From assembly GCF_016598485.1 (NCBI RefSeq), contig NZ_JAEMUW010000001.1, positions 124,001-188,000 of the forward strand: 64,000 bases of DNA, given 5' to 3'. The notes beneath the pieces were generated by a model, which was given only the letters and a program-made list of their open reading frames with translations, had not been told where the DNA came from and ran no database searches. The stretch's first letter is position 1, and each line of letters begins with the position of its first letter. This DNA comes from Micromonospora coerulea. GTDB lineage: Bacteria; Actinomycetota; Actinomycetes; Mycobacteriales; Micromonosporaceae. Positions 1-13,595 of the stretch are shown here, piece by piece. Position numbers and translations under genes: made by a program.

Positions 1-5023
<5,023 letters not shown>

Positions 5024-5071
5024 GGCCCCGTCGGCCGGGCCGCCCCGCGAGATGGGGCCGGGCCGTTCGGC

Positions 5072-7936
5072 TCAGTCCCGGTGGTGCCGGCCGGTACGCA
5101 GCGATCCGGAGTCGCTGTCCGGGGCCGGCCGGCCCAGGCCGGTGACCCAGTCGACGTACTCCTCGTCGTGCGCCGGCACCGGCTCCGACTCGCGGCTGTC
5201 GCGATCCGTCGCCGTCTCCTCGCCGCCCTTGGCCCGGTTCCGCCGGAACAGGCCGCGCCGGGGCTTGCCGGCTGGCGCCTCCTCGCGGTCGGCGACCGTC
5301 GGCGGCGTCTGGTCGCCCGCCGCCTGGCCGTCGGCGTCCGGCGCCCCGCCCCGATCGTCGGGGGAGGCGGTCGGGTCGACCGGGTCCGGCGCGGTGCGCC
5401 GGGCGGTGGCGGAGGCGGCCGGTTCGACCGGGTCCGGCGCGGTGCGCCGGGCGCTGGCCAAGGCGTTCCAGCTCGCGGCCCGGCCCAGGTCGGGCAGCGC
5501 ACGGTGCCGGGGGCGCGGGGCCGGCTCGACCGGGCCGTCGCCGTCCGCGGTGACCGGGTCCGGGGTGGACGCCGCCGGGTTGGCGGTCTGCCGGGGCGCG
5601 GGCGGCCGGGCCGGCGCCGGGGCGATCGGCCACGCCGGCCGGACCTCGCCACGGCGGTCGGCGTCGTCGGCGAAGATCGGGAGTCGGGGGCGCGGTGAGA
5701 AGCCGTGCCCGGGCTGGGCGGCAGCGCCAGCGGTGTCCGGGTCGGCACCGGCGGGCGCCGGGGCGTCGGCCGGCGCGGGAGTGCCGGCGGGCGCCGGGGT
5801 CTCGGCTGTGGCCGGCGCGGTGACGTCGAGGGAGCTCGGCGCGGTGACGTCGGGGGAGGTCGGGGTGCCGGCGGTCGCCGTGGTGGTCTCCCCCGGCGCC
5901 GCGGTGGCGGGGACCGTCTCGGCCGGCGCTGCGGTGCCGGGGAGCGTCTCGGCCGGCGCTGCGGTGCCGGGGAGCGTCTCGGCCGCAGGGGTCGCCGCCG
6001 AGCGGGACTTGCGGGTCCGCTTCGGTCGACCCGTCGCGGGCGGCGCGGCCAGGGGTGCGGATGTCGACCCGGCCGGCGAGCCGGCCTTGTCGGCCCCGGT
6101 GCCGGCCAGTCCGGACCGGGCGGCGGCCGGCGGCGCCTGGGCTTCCGGTGCGGTCACCGCCGGCGGCTGGGTGGCCGGTTCGCGCGCGTCGTCCGCCGGC
6201 GCGCCGGCCGGGACGTCGGTGCCGCGCGTACCGGCGCCGGGCGCGGTGGCCGGCCGCCTGCCCTGCCGGCGGGATGCGGACGCCCCGCCGCCCGCGGTGC
6301 GGGCCGCCGCGACGTCCGCGGTGGATGTCGTGGTCCCGGCCGTGCCGGTCGGTGTCGCCGGGGGAACCGGCGTCCCGGCCGGGGGTGCGGGGGCCGGGGG
6401 CGCCGGAGGTGCGGCTGAGGCGGCCAGTGCCGGATCCGGTGCGGTGGTCATCGCGGGCCGCGGCGCGGCCGGCGTCCGGCCGGCGGCGACCACGTCGATG
6501 GCGGAGATGCGCCGCGCCGGCGAGAGCGGGGCCGACGCCGGCAGGCTCTGGATCGGGTCGTCGTGGTCGAACAGTGGGGCGGCCCCGCCGGGCCGGACCG
6601 GGGCCGGCGTACCGCTGGCACGGTCGCCGCCGAGAGCGTCGAGCGCCGCGGAGCCGGCGGGGCGGCCCGGGTCGTCACCGGCGGCACCGGACGCGGTTGC
6701 GGTGAGCTCGCGGCCGTCGGCGGGTACGGCGGTCGGGCTGGCGAGGGGGCGGTCGCTGTCGGGTCCGGCGCTCGGCCCGGCGACGCCGTCGTGGTCGGCG
6801 GAGCTCGCCGGCGTGCCGGCGGTGGGGTGGAACACGGTGGCCGGTGCCGGGGTGGGGGTGCCGCTCGACGTCGCCGGCCAGTCCCAGTGTGCGGGGGTGG
6901 GACGGCCGGCCCCGGCGGCTTCGGTGTGCCGGGCGGCCGGGAGATGGCCGGGATCGGCGTGGCTCGGATCGGCCGTGGTCGGGCCGTCCGCCGCCCGATC
7001 GGTCGGGCCGGCCGGCGTGGTGGCGGGACCGGCGGGAAGCGGCTGGAGGATGTCGGTCGGCTCGATGGCGTCGGTCGCCGGCGCCTGCGACGGCCGGGGC
7101 AGCACCGTGGTGGCCGCCGAGCCGAGCAGGCCGGCGGCGACCGCGATCAGCGCCCCGTAGTACGGCGCGAGCTGGTAGCGGTCCGCGGCGACGCCCGGGC
7201 CGGCGGTCAGGTAGGCGAACGCCACCAGGACCGGGCCGGCCGCGCCGGCCGCGCCGCCGACCAGCGGCGGGTGACCGCGCCGGCGGGCCAGTGCGCCGAC
7301 CGCCGCGCCCGCGAGCAGGGCCACCGTGGGCAGGATCAGCATGGCCAGGGACTGCGCCGTGGCCGCGTCCAGCCAGGACGGTTCGAGCACCCCGAGGCGT
7401 ACGGTGGGCAGCTGCCCGGTCGAGGCGAGCGCCGGCGCCACGGAGACCAGCGCGAGCAGCCAGACGACGCCGGCGGTGAGCGCGATGTTCCAGCCCAACG
7501 GCGGGTTCAGCAGTACGGCGAGCGCCGTCCCGGCGCCGACCACCGCGCCGAGGATCGCGCAGATGCCGACGGCCCACACCGGGTCGACGGTGCCGCCGAG
7601 TTCGGCGGCCCGGGCCGGCTGCATGCACAGCGGTGCGACGACGATCGCGCCGAGCGCGGCGGCTCCGGCGACCGAGAGCTGTTCGCCGGTGCCGCCGGAG
7701 AACCCGTCCCGGCGGGCGAGGCGTTCGGTGCCCACGGCACCGGCCACCGCGGCGACCGCCGCGAACCAGGCCACCCAGACGAGCTGGGCCGGCCACCGGT
7801 TGATCGAGCTGTCGGTGAACGCGCCGCCCAGGTGCACGATGCCGAACCCGTACGCGACGCCGAGCTGGCCGGCCCCGGCCAGCACGCTCACCCCGAGCGC
7901 CGTGAGCAGCAGCCTGCCCCACGTCCGAAAGGCCAT
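5072..7936 (-). CDS. Large membrane protein with repetitive Ala/Pro-rich cytoplasmic tail, function unknown
   Basis: I do not recognise a characterised family. From the ATG at 7936 (a GTG at 7945 is possible) the protein has 954 residues. Roughly the first 270 residues hold several hydrophobic helices (for example LLLTALGVSVLAGAGQLGVA), probably eight or so membrane passes. They are followed by about 650 residues of low-complexity Ala/Pro/Thr sequence with internal repeats (AETLPGTAAP units; RRTAPDPV units), and a short acidic end with EEYVDWVTGLGRP. The repeats are matched by near-identical DNA repeats at 5376-5453 and 5915-5984, so length probably varies between strains. The tail is likely cytoplasmic or a disordered linker. 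It is transcribed alone, convergent with thiC. Confidence 0.7.
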   Translation of the reverse strand: MAFRTWGRLLLTALGVSVLAGAGQLGVAYGFGIVHLGGAFTDSSINRWPAQLVWVAWFAAVAAVAGAVGTERLARRDGFSGGTGEQLSVAGAAALGAIVVAPLCMQPARAAELGGTVDPVWAVGICAILGAVVGAGTALAVLLNPPLGWNIALTAGVVWLLALVSVAPALASTGQLPTVRLGVLEPSWLDAATAQSLAMLILPTVALLAGAAVGALARRRGHPPLVGGAAGAAGPVLVAFAYLTAGPGVAADRYQLAPYYGALIAVAAGLLGSAATTVLPRPSQAPATDAIEPTDILQPLPAGPATTPAGPTDRAADGPTTADPSHADPGHLPAARHTEAAGAGRPTPAHWDWPATSSGTPTPAPATVFHPTAGTPASSADHDGVAGPSAGPDSDRPLASPTAVPADGRELTATASGAAGDDPGRPAGSAALDALGGDRASGTPAPVRPGGAAPLFDHDDPIQSLPASAPLSPARRISAIDVVAAGRTPAAPRPAMTTAPDPALAASAAPPAPPAPAPPAGTPVPPATPTGTAGTTTSTADVAAARTAGGGASASRRQGRRPATAPGAGTRGTDVPAGAPADDAREPATQPPAVTAPEAQAPPAAARSGLAGTGADKAGSPAGSTSAPLAAPPATGRPKRTRKSRSAATPAAETLPGTAAPAETLPGTAAPAETVPATAAPGETTTATAGTPTSPDVTAPSSLDVTAPATAETPAPAGTPAPADAPAPAGADPDTAGAAAQPGHGFSPRPRLPIFADDADRRGEVRPAWPIAPAPARPPAPRQTANPAASTPDPVTADGDGPVEPAPRPRHRALPDLGRAASWNALASARRTAPDPVEPAASATARRTAPDPVDPTASPDDRGGAPDADGQAAGDQTPPTVADREEAPAGKPRRGLFRRNRAKGGEETATDRDSRESEPVPAHDEEYVDWVTGLGRPAPDSDSGSLRTGRHHRD
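5376..5453. repeat. 48-bp-period direct repeat inside the membrane-protein gene
   Basis: Two identical 30-base blocks at 5376-5405 and 5424-5453 (starting TCGACCGGGTCCGG) encode the RRTAPDPV segments of the protein tail on the minus strand. The period of 48 bases keeps the reading frame. Confidence 0.8.
5915..5984. repeat. 30-bp tandem repeat inside the membrane-protein gene
   Basis: Units 5915-5944 and 5945-5974 (starting GTCTCGGCCGGCG) are identical and a third copy begins at 5975. Each encodes ten residues of the AETLPGTAAP type, so copy number can change without a frameshift. Confidence 0.85.
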
Positions 7937-8010
7937 GTCGGGCACGTTACGGCCCGGTGCGCCCGATCGCCACCTTGACGCAGCCCGGCGCGGCGTGGTT
8001 CCCTGCGGGG

Positions 8011-8319
8011 CTACTTCAGCTCGACCAGGCGGGCCAGATACGTGGTGTCCCCGACGTTGGTGAGCATGTGCACGGCGCCCGGGTCGCGGTAGACCACCCC
8101 GCCGGTCGGCTCGTCGGCGTCGATCCGGGTGCCGTCGATCGTCTGCACCACGTTCTTCGCGCCCTGGATCGCCACCACCAGGTACGGGTGGTCGTGCCGG
8201 TGCAGCGGCTGCCGCTCGCCCGGCTCCAGCCGGATGTGCCAGACCCGGACCCGGTCGTTCTCGTACACGATCTCCTGCCCCACCGGGCCGAGTTCGAGGT
8301 CCTGCGACAGTTCGGTCAT
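8011..8319 (-). CDS. Small single-domain cupin protein
   Basis: A 102-residue beta-barrel cupin. It shows the metal-binding pattern of cupin motif 1 around PLHRHDHPYLVVAI (His-x-His) and a motif-2-like GAVHML near the C-terminus. Single small cupins of this size serve as isomerases, dioxygenase-like enzymes or ligand sensors, so the reaction cannot be named from sequence. Its ATG overlaps the stop of the upstream F420-type oxidoreductase as ATGA, so it is the last gene of the transcript ATPase-oxidoreductase-cupin. The shared transcript suggests it handles the imported substrate or its oxidation product. Confidence 0.8.
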   Translation of the reverse strand: MTELSQDLELGPVGQEIVYENDRVRVWHIRLEPGERQPLHRHDHPYLVVAIQGAKNVVQTIDGTRIDADEPTGGVVYRDPGAVHMLTNVGDTTYLARLVELK

Positions 8320-9266
8320 CGGATTCCGTCCAGCTGAGGGAGCACCTCGGCGGCGATGAGCTCCAGGTGGTCGAGGTCGGCGAAGTCGATCAGCCGCAGG
8401 TGCACCCGGGTGGCGCCGATCGCGCCGAACTCACCGAGCCGGTCGACCAGCTGGGCCGGGGAGCCGACCACCGGGTCCTCCGGCGGAAGGGCGCTCTTGA
8501 CGTGCAGCGGCGCGGCCCGGCGCTGCGCCTCCGCGTCGGTCCGGCCGATCGCCACCACGATTCCGGCGGAGAGCACCAGCGGCGCCCGCCCGGACTCGGT
8601 ACGGCCGGTGCGGGCGCACGCCTCGGTCACCCGCTCGTACGCGGCCGCCGTCTGGGCGACGCTCTTGAACGGCATGTTGAACTCGTCGGCGTACCGGGCG
8701 GCCAGCTCGGGGGTGCGCTTGGGGCCGCGCCCGCCGACGATCACCGGCGGCCCGGGCCGCTGTACCGGCTTGGGCAGCGCGGGCGCGTCCACCAGCCGGT
8801 AGTGCTCGCCGGTGAAGCGGTAGGTCTGCCCGGGCGGGGTGCGCCACAGCCCGGTGATGATCTCCAGCTGCTCGGCCAGCCGGTCGAACCGCTCGGCCAC
8901 CGGGGGGAAGGGGATGCCGTACGACAGGTGCTCCCGCTCGTACCAGCCGGCGCCGATGCCCAGCTCGACCCGGCCGCCGCTCATCTGGTCGACCTGGGCC
9001 ACCATCACCGCGAGCGGACCGGGGAGCCGGAAGGTGGCCGAGCTGACCAGCGTCCCGAGCCGGATCCGGGAGGTCTCCCGGGCCAGCCCGGCCAGGGTCA
9101 GCCAGGCGTCCGTGGGACCGGGCAGCCCGGGGTCGTCGCCCATCGACTGGTAGTGGTCGGCGCGGAGGAAGCCCTCGAACCCGCCCGCCTCGACCAGCCG
9201 GGCGAACCGGAGCTGGTCGTCGTAGCTGGCGCCCCGGTGCGGCTCGGTGAAGATCGACACCCGCAT
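8316..9266 (-). CDS. LLM-class F420-dependent oxidoreductase
   Basis: Luciferase-like monooxygenase-fold enzyme of 316 residues. Conserved features are the N-terminal VSIFTEP strand, FLRADHYQ with the His of the F420-dependent subgroup, RIRLGTLVSS, the GRVELGIGAGWYEREH signature, and a C-terminal VHLRLIDF barrel strand. These fit F420- rather than FMN-dependent members. The ATG at 9266 lies two bases after the stop of the ABC ATPase gene, so earlier in-frame codons belong to that gene in another frame. Substrate unknown; being transcribed with an importer ATPase and a cupin suggests catabolism of the imported compound. Confidence 0.88.
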   Translation of the reverse strand: MRVSIFTEPHRGASYDDQLRFARLVEAGGFEGFLRADHYQSMGDDPGLPGPTDAWLTLAGLARETSRIRLGTLVSSATFRLPGPLAVMVAQVDQMSGGRVELGIGAGWYEREHLSYGIPFPPVAERFDRLAEQLEIITGLWRTPPGQTYRFTGEHYRLVDAPALPKPVQRPGPPVIVGGRGPKRTPELAARYADEFNMPFKSVAQTAAAYERVTEACARTGRTESGRAPLVLSAGIVVAIGRTDAEAQRRAAPLHVKSALPPEDPVVGSPAQLVDRLGEFGAIGATRVHLRLIDFADLDHLELIAAEVLPQLDGIR

Positions 9267-9268
9267 GG

Positions 9269-10066
9269 TCAGCGTCCTCCCGTGCCGGACGCCGCCGGCG
9301 TCCCCGCCGGGCCGTCCCGTTCCATCAACAGCTCGTGCAGCTCGGCGCTGACCCGGGCGACCTCGGCCAGGTGGGCGTTGCGGCCGAGGGTGCGGGGCCG
9401 CGGGATGTCCACCTCGAGGATGTCGCGGATCCGCCCGGGACGCGGGCTGAGCACGACCACCCGGTCGGCGAGGAGCACCGCCTCGTCGATCGAGTGGGTG
9501 ACGAAGACGATGGTCGCCTTCGTCTCCATGTGCACCCGCTGGAGCTCGCCGGAGAGCTCCTCCCGGGTGAGCGCGTCGAGCGCCGAGAAGGGCTCGTCCA
9601 TCAGCATCACCCGGGGTTCCCCGATCAGCGACCGGCACAGCGAGACCCGCTGCTGCATGCCGCCGGAGAGTTCGTGCGGCAGGCGCTTCTCGAAGCCGCC
9701 GAGGCCGGTCAGGTCCAGCAGCTCCCGGGCCCGCTCGCGGTGCTTCGACCGGCTCCAGCCGAAGATCTCGACCGGGAGCAGGACGTTGTCCAGCACCGAG
9801 CGCCAGGGCAGCAGGGCGGGCCGCTGGAACAGCATGGCGATGTCGCGGCGGGGCCGGGTGATCGGCGCGCCGGCCACGGTGATCTCGCCCTCGGTGACCG
9901 GCAGCAGCCCGGCGATCATCCGGAGCAGCGTCGACTTGCCACAGCCGGAGCGGCCGAGGACGGCGACGAACTCGCCCTCCGCGACGTCGAGGTCGATGCC
10001 GCGGAGCGCCTCGACCCGTCCGGACCGGCCGTCGAAGGTACGGGACACCGCGGCCAGCTTGATCAT
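9269..10066 (-). CDS. ABC importer ATPase, SsuB/TauB/NrtD-type
   Basis: Nucleotide-binding subunit of an importer for small organic compounds. Motifs in order: Walker A GRSGCGKST, Q-loop FQRPALLPW, ABC signature LSGGMQQR, Walker B VMLMDEPFSALDA, and the switch His in VTHSIDEAV. These are typical of the nitrate/sulfonate/taurine importer family, which also contains HMP-precursor (ThiZ-like) transporters. The ATG at 10066 gives 265 residues with GGAGGG about 12 bases upstream; a GTG at 10099 would add 11 residues. Binding protein and permease are on the divergent transcript starting at 10352. Confidence 0.9.
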   Translation of the reverse strand: MIKLAAVSRTFDGRSGRVEALRGIDLDVAEGEFVAVLGRSGCGKSTLLRMIAGLLPVTEGEITVAGAPITRPRRDIAMLFQRPALLPWRSVLDNVLLPVEIFGWSRSKHRERARELLDLTGLGGFEKRLPHELSGGMQQRVSLCRSLIGEPRVMLMDEPFSALDALTREELSGELQRVHMETKATIVFVTHSIDEAVLLADRVVVLSPRPGRIRDILEVDIPRPRTLGRNAHLAEVARVSAELHELLMERDGPAGTPAASGTGGR

Positions 10067-10351
10067 GTTCCGCCGTCTCCCTCCGGTCCCGCCGATCACG
10101 AGCCCGGCAAGGGTAACCGGCGCCCGTCCCTATAGCACCGTCCGGGGTGGACGGCTGTCAGTTTCCATCACGCAACTTCGTTTCCGTTCCGCAACCGATA
10201 CGCCCGGGCTGACCGAGCTGGCCTTCTCGTACGCTGTGCCCGCGAATAGTCCCCTCACGACGGTCCCGTCAGCTGTCCCCTCCTGCCGGCACCGTCGGAC
10301 CCACGACCCGTCCGGGTGGCATGACCTGGTCGGAAAGGACATGGTGCACTG

Positions 10352-11383
10352 ATGAGAAGGCTGACCCGTACGGTCGCCGCCGCCGCGCTGGCCACCGCCC
10401 TCGCCCTGGTCGCCGGGTGCAGCAGCGGCTCGGACAAGTCGGACGAGGCCAAGGGCGCGAACGGTGCCGCCCTGGAAAAGGTGACGTACCTCACGTCGTT
10501 CGGCAACTTCGGCCGGGACTCCTACGCCTGGGTGGCGAAGGAGAAGGGCTTCTTCTCCGACGCCGGCTTCGACGTGGAGATCAAGCCCGGTCAGGGCACC
10601 GGCACCGTCATCCAGACGGTCGTCGGCGGTCAGGCGGACTTCGGGCCGATCGACCTCACCGGTGGCATCCTCCAGCTCGGCAACGGCCAGGCCAAGGACT
10701 TCGTCGCGGTGGCGGCGATCCAGCAGCGCACCATGGCCGCCATCGTCTCGGTCGAGGGCAAGAACATCGCCACCCCGAAGGACCTGGAGGGCAAGAAGCT
10801 CGCCGACACCCCCAGCTCCGTCGTGCGCAACCTCTTCCCCACGTACGCCCGGCTGGCCGGCATCGACGCCAGCAAGGTGACCTGGGTCAACGGCGAGGCG
10901 CAGACGCTGATGGGCACGCTCGCCTCCGGCTCGGTCGACGGCATCGGCCAGTTCGTGGTCGGCCAGCCCACCGTCGAGGCGGTGACCAAGAAGAAGCCGG
11001 TCGTGCTCCCGTACAGCAACGTGATGCAGGACCTCTACGGCAACGTGCTGATCACCTCCACGAAGATCGCCAAGGAGAAGCCGGAGATGGTCAAGCGCTT
11101 CACCGCGGCGCTGCTCAAGGGCCTGGAGTACGCCCTGGCCAACCCGCAGGAGGCGGCGGACATCCTGAAGAAGAACGTGGACGCCACCAACCCGGCCGCG
11201 GCCGCCGCCGAGCTGCAGCTGATGGCCGCGTACGTCCGGTCCAGCAACTCCGGCACCGCGCTGGGCACCCTGGACAGCGGCCGGGTCGCCAAGAGCATCG
11301 CCCTGCTGCAGGGCGCGGGCGCGCTCAAGCAGAACCTGACCCCCGACCAGATCATCGACTTCAACCTCGCGCCGAAGGCCTGA
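10352..11383 (+). CDS. Substrate-binding lipoprotein, NMT1/THI5-like (SsuA/ThiY type)
   Basis: Extracytoplasmic solute receptor of 343 residues. A lipoprotein signal peptide ends in the lipobox LVAGC (Cys23). The mature N-terminus (VTYLTSFGNFGRDSYAWVAKEKGFFSDAGFDVEI) resembles receptors for taurine, sulfonates or the thiamine pyrimidine precursor. Its neighbourhood to the thiamine operon makes HMP-like precursors one candidate, but there is no TPP riboswitch sequence upstream, so this is a weak inference. It is followed at 11485 by the permease gene. The 285 bases to the divergent ATPase gene must contain both promoters; I could not assign them. Confidence 0.87.
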   Translation: MRRLTRTVAAAALATALALVAGCSSGSDKSDEAKGANGAALEKVTYLTSFGNFGRDSYAWVAKEKGFFSDAGFDVEIKPGQGTGTVIQTVVGGQADFGPIDLTGGILQLGNGQAKDFVAVAAIQQRTMAAIVSVEGKNIATPKDLEGKKLADTPSSVVRNLFPTYARLAGIDASKVTWVNGEAQTLMGTLASGSVDGIGQFVVGQPTVEAVTKKKPVVLPYSNVMQDLYGNVLITSTKIAKEKPEMVKRFTAALLKGLEYALANPQEAADILKKNVDATNPAAAAAELQLMAAYVRSSNSGTALGTLDSGRVAKSIALLQGAGALKQNLTPDQIIDFNLAPKA

Positions 11384-11484
11384 CCGGTCGACTCGGACAA
11401 CGGGGGTGCGGCCCGCCGGGGTTCCGGTGGGGCGCACCCCCTTCCCGTGCCGGTCGTGGGGCCGGTCGAGCAGAGGAGGACACG

Positions 11485-12333
11485 TTGACGGAGTTCACCT
11501 GGACCGGGGCCGGTACGCCGGCGCCGGACCAGTCCGCGCCGGCGCCGGTCGGGTCGCGCCGGGCCGGCGTACGCCCGGCGGCGGTGGCGCTGCCGGCGCT
11601 CGGGCTGCTGATCGCGGTGACGGTCTGGTGGACGGTCACGTCGGGCCTGCACCTGGTCCATCCGGCGTCGCTGCCGCCGCCGCAGGTGGTGTGGCGCGCG
11701 CTGACCGGCACGAGCGACGTGCTGCTGCCGGCGCTGGGGATCACCACCGCGATGACCGTGCTCGGCTTCCTGCTCTCCTCGGTGGCCGGGGTGCTGATCG
11801 GCATGGCGCTGGCCGCCTCCCGGCCGGTCGAGCGGATGTTCGCGCCGCTGCTGGTGGCGGTCAACGCGGTACCGAAGATCGCGTTGGGCCCGCTGCTGGT
11901 GGTCTCGGTGGGTTGGGGCCAGAAGCCGATCCTGACCATGGTGTTCCTGCTCTGCTTCTTCCCGATCGTGCTCTCCACCGCGACCGGGCTGACCACCACC
12001 CCGGCCGACCTGGCCGAGCTGGCCCGGTCGCTGAACGCCTCGTGGTGGCAGTCGTTCCGCAAGGTGCGCTTCCCGGCCGCCCTGCCGCAGATCTTCGTCG
12101 GGTTGAAGGTGGCGATGCCGCTCGCCGCGATCGGCGCGGTGATCGGGGAGTTCTACTCGGACAAGCCCGGCCTGGGCTACCAGATCCTGCAGTACAACGG
12201 CATCGGGGACACCGCGACGGCCTGGGCGGCGATCGTGCTGATCGCGGTGATGAGCATCCTGCTCTACTCCGCCCTCGGCCTCGTCGAGCGCCTCGCCCTG
12301 CCCTGGGTCCGCGCCACCACGTCGTCCCGCTGA
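11485..12333 (+). CDS. ABC importer permease, SsuC/TauC-type
   Basis: Membrane subunit of the same importer, 282 residues with about six transmembrane helices. The cytoplasmic coupling helix that contacts the ATPase is visible as the ELARSLNASWWQSFRKVRFPAALP stretch, with the family's EAA-like pattern. The start is a TTG at 11485 placed five bases after GAGGAGGA; no ATG or GTG upstream has a comparable ribosome site. It follows the binding-protein gene by about 100 bases and ends before a strong hairpin terminator. Substrate unassigned. Confidence 0.9.
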   Translation: MTEFTWTGAGTPAPDQSAPAPVGSRRAGVRPAAVALPALGLLIAVTVWWTVTSGLHLVHPASLPPPQVVWRALTGTSDVLLPALGITTAMTVLGFLLSSVAGVLIGMALAASRPVERMFAPLLVAVNAVPKIALGPLLVVSVGWGQKPILTMVFLLCFFPIVLSTATGLTTTPADLAELARSLNASWWQSFRKVRFPAALPQIFVGLKVAMPLAAIGAVIGEFYSDKPGLGYQILQYNGIGDTATAWAAIVLIAVMSILLYSALGLVERLALPWVRATTSSR

Positions 12334-12370
12334 CCCGGCGTCGGCCGGGGACGCCGGAGCTCACCCCGAA

Positions 12371-12400
12371 GTGTGGCCCGCCCGTCCCGGCGGGCCACAC
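12371..12400. terminator. Bidirectional hairpin terminator
   Basis: A perfect 12-bp stem (GTGTGGCCCGCC at 12371-12382 with GGCGGGCCACAC at 12389-12400) and six-base loop lies between the convergent permease gene and the binding-lipoprotein gene. It has no long T-run, as is usual in high-GC actinobacteria. Confidence 0.8.
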
Positions 12401-12413
12401 CGCACTGCCCGCC

Positions 12414-13595
12414 TCAGCCGGCCAGGCGCCAACGCCCGCCGCGGGCCACCAGGGTCGTCAGCGCCTGGGGCATCAGGCCGGAGTGGTTGTCCGGGGTCAT
12501 CCGGATCGGGCCGGAGAGCCCGTCGAGCTGCGACGTCTCCAGGACATCGCGGAGGCCATCCCGGTTGATCCGGCCGGGCTCGCCGCCGGAGCGCAGCTCG
12601 GCGTCCGCGATGAGCTGCACCGCGTCGGCGGCGAAGGAGGAGTAGCCGTGGTAGCCGCCGAAGCGGGCGGTGTAGTCCTGGAACCACTGCCGGCGGGCGG
12701 CCTTGGCGGGGGTGGTGGCGATGACGTCGTCGATCACCATGGTCTGGGTGAAGATCAGGGTCGCCTTCTCGGTGGTCCGCGCCGACGCGCCGAGGAAGAG
12801 GTCGCCCGCGGCCGACGAGTCGAAGAAGAGCGATGGGGCGGACCTGTTCTGCCCCGCGCTGGCCGCGGCGAGCGCCGCCTGCTCCGGCGGTGTCCAGACG
12901 ACCAGCGCCTGCGGCTTCCGGTCGACCAGCGCCCCGACCTGGCTGGCGACGTCGGTGTCGGTGGGGCGGACGGCCTCGGTGCGGAGCAGCCGGATGCCGG
13001 CCTTGTCGAACTCGCGGCTCAGCGCGGTCAGCCCCTCCCGGCCGTAGTTGTCGGCGCTGTGCAGCACGGCCACCTTGCGGATGTTGCGGCGGGTCAGCTC
13101 GGTGGTGAGTGCGCCGGCGCTGTCGGCCGCGTTGGGGGCCAGCTTGAACACGTACCGGCGCTGGGCGACCGGCTCGGTCACGCCCCCGGAGGAGGCGAGC
13201 GCGATGGTGGGAATGCGCTTCTCGTTGATCGTGCGGACGGCGCCCACCGCGCATTCGTTGCAGCCGCCCATGATGATCGCGGTGACCTTCGAGTCGTTGC
13301 TGAAATCGTTGATGTTGCGCAACGATTCGGCGGCGTCCGAGCGGTTGTCCTTCACCTTGAGCTCGATCTTCCGGTCGCCCAGTGCGCCGGAGGAGTTCAA
13401 CTGCTCGACCTTCAGTTCCAACGCCCGCTGGTACACCTTGCCCAACGGTGCCGAGGCGCCGGAGAGTTCCAGGTCGGCGGCGATGACGATCGGGCTGGTG
13501 TCCTGCTGCTCCTCGCCGATCTGGCAGCCGGTGAGCGTGGTGGCCAGCACGGCCGAGGCGAGCGCCGCGATACTCGCGGAGCGGATGGGGCTCAA
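12414..13595 (-). CDS. Branched-chain-type ABC substrate-binding lipoprotein (LivK-like)
   Basis: Periplasmic-binding-protein type I lipoprotein. The TTG at 13595 is preferred because GGAGGA lies five bases ahead and it gives a compact signal peptide ending in TLTGC (Cys24); a GTG at 13634 would add 13 residues. The 393-residue product has the LivK-type pattern: IVIAADLELSG..., IIMGGCNECA..., and VAVLHSADNYGREG. No permease or ATPase genes of a Liv system accompany it. Orphan LivK-like receptors beside a sensor kinase may act as ligand receptors for signalling, which is an inference from its position divergent from the conservon kinase. Confidence 0.85.
   Translation of the reverse strand: MSPIRSASIAALASAVLATTLTGCQIGEEQQDTSPIVIAADLELSGASAPLGKVYQRALELKVEQLNSSGALGDRKIELKVKDNRSDAAESLRNINDFSNDSKVTAIIMGGCNECAVGAVRTINEKRIPTIALASSGGVTEPVAQRRYVFKLAPNAADSAGALTTELTRRNIRKVAVLHSADNYGREGLTALSREFDKAGIRLLRTEAVRPTDTDVASQVGALVDRKPQALVVWTPPEQAALAAASAGQNRSAPSLFFDSSAAGDLFLGASARTTEKATLIFTQTMVIDDVIATTPAKAARRQWFQDYTARFGGYHGYSSFAADAVQLIADAELRSGGEPGRINRDGLRDVLETSQLDGLSGPIRMTPDNHSGLMPQALTTLVARGGRWRLAG

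Noticed and set aside
5024-5071. Hairpin between thiC and the membrane-protein gene as terminator
   Set aside because: GC-rich arms pair only with mismatches over a short length; too weak to call.
5072-7160. Long plus-strand frame of 702 codons opposite the membrane-protein gene
   Set aside because: It mirrors the GC-rich repetitive minus-strand gene, has no ribosome site and is all Ala/Gly/Val/Ser low complexity. The minus-strand frame has real membrane helices.
10067-10351. Possible TPP riboswitch in front of the binding-protein gene near the thiamine operon
   Set aside because: The conserved CUGAGA and GAA-CCUGAUC-like blocks of the TPP aptamer are not present on either strand here.
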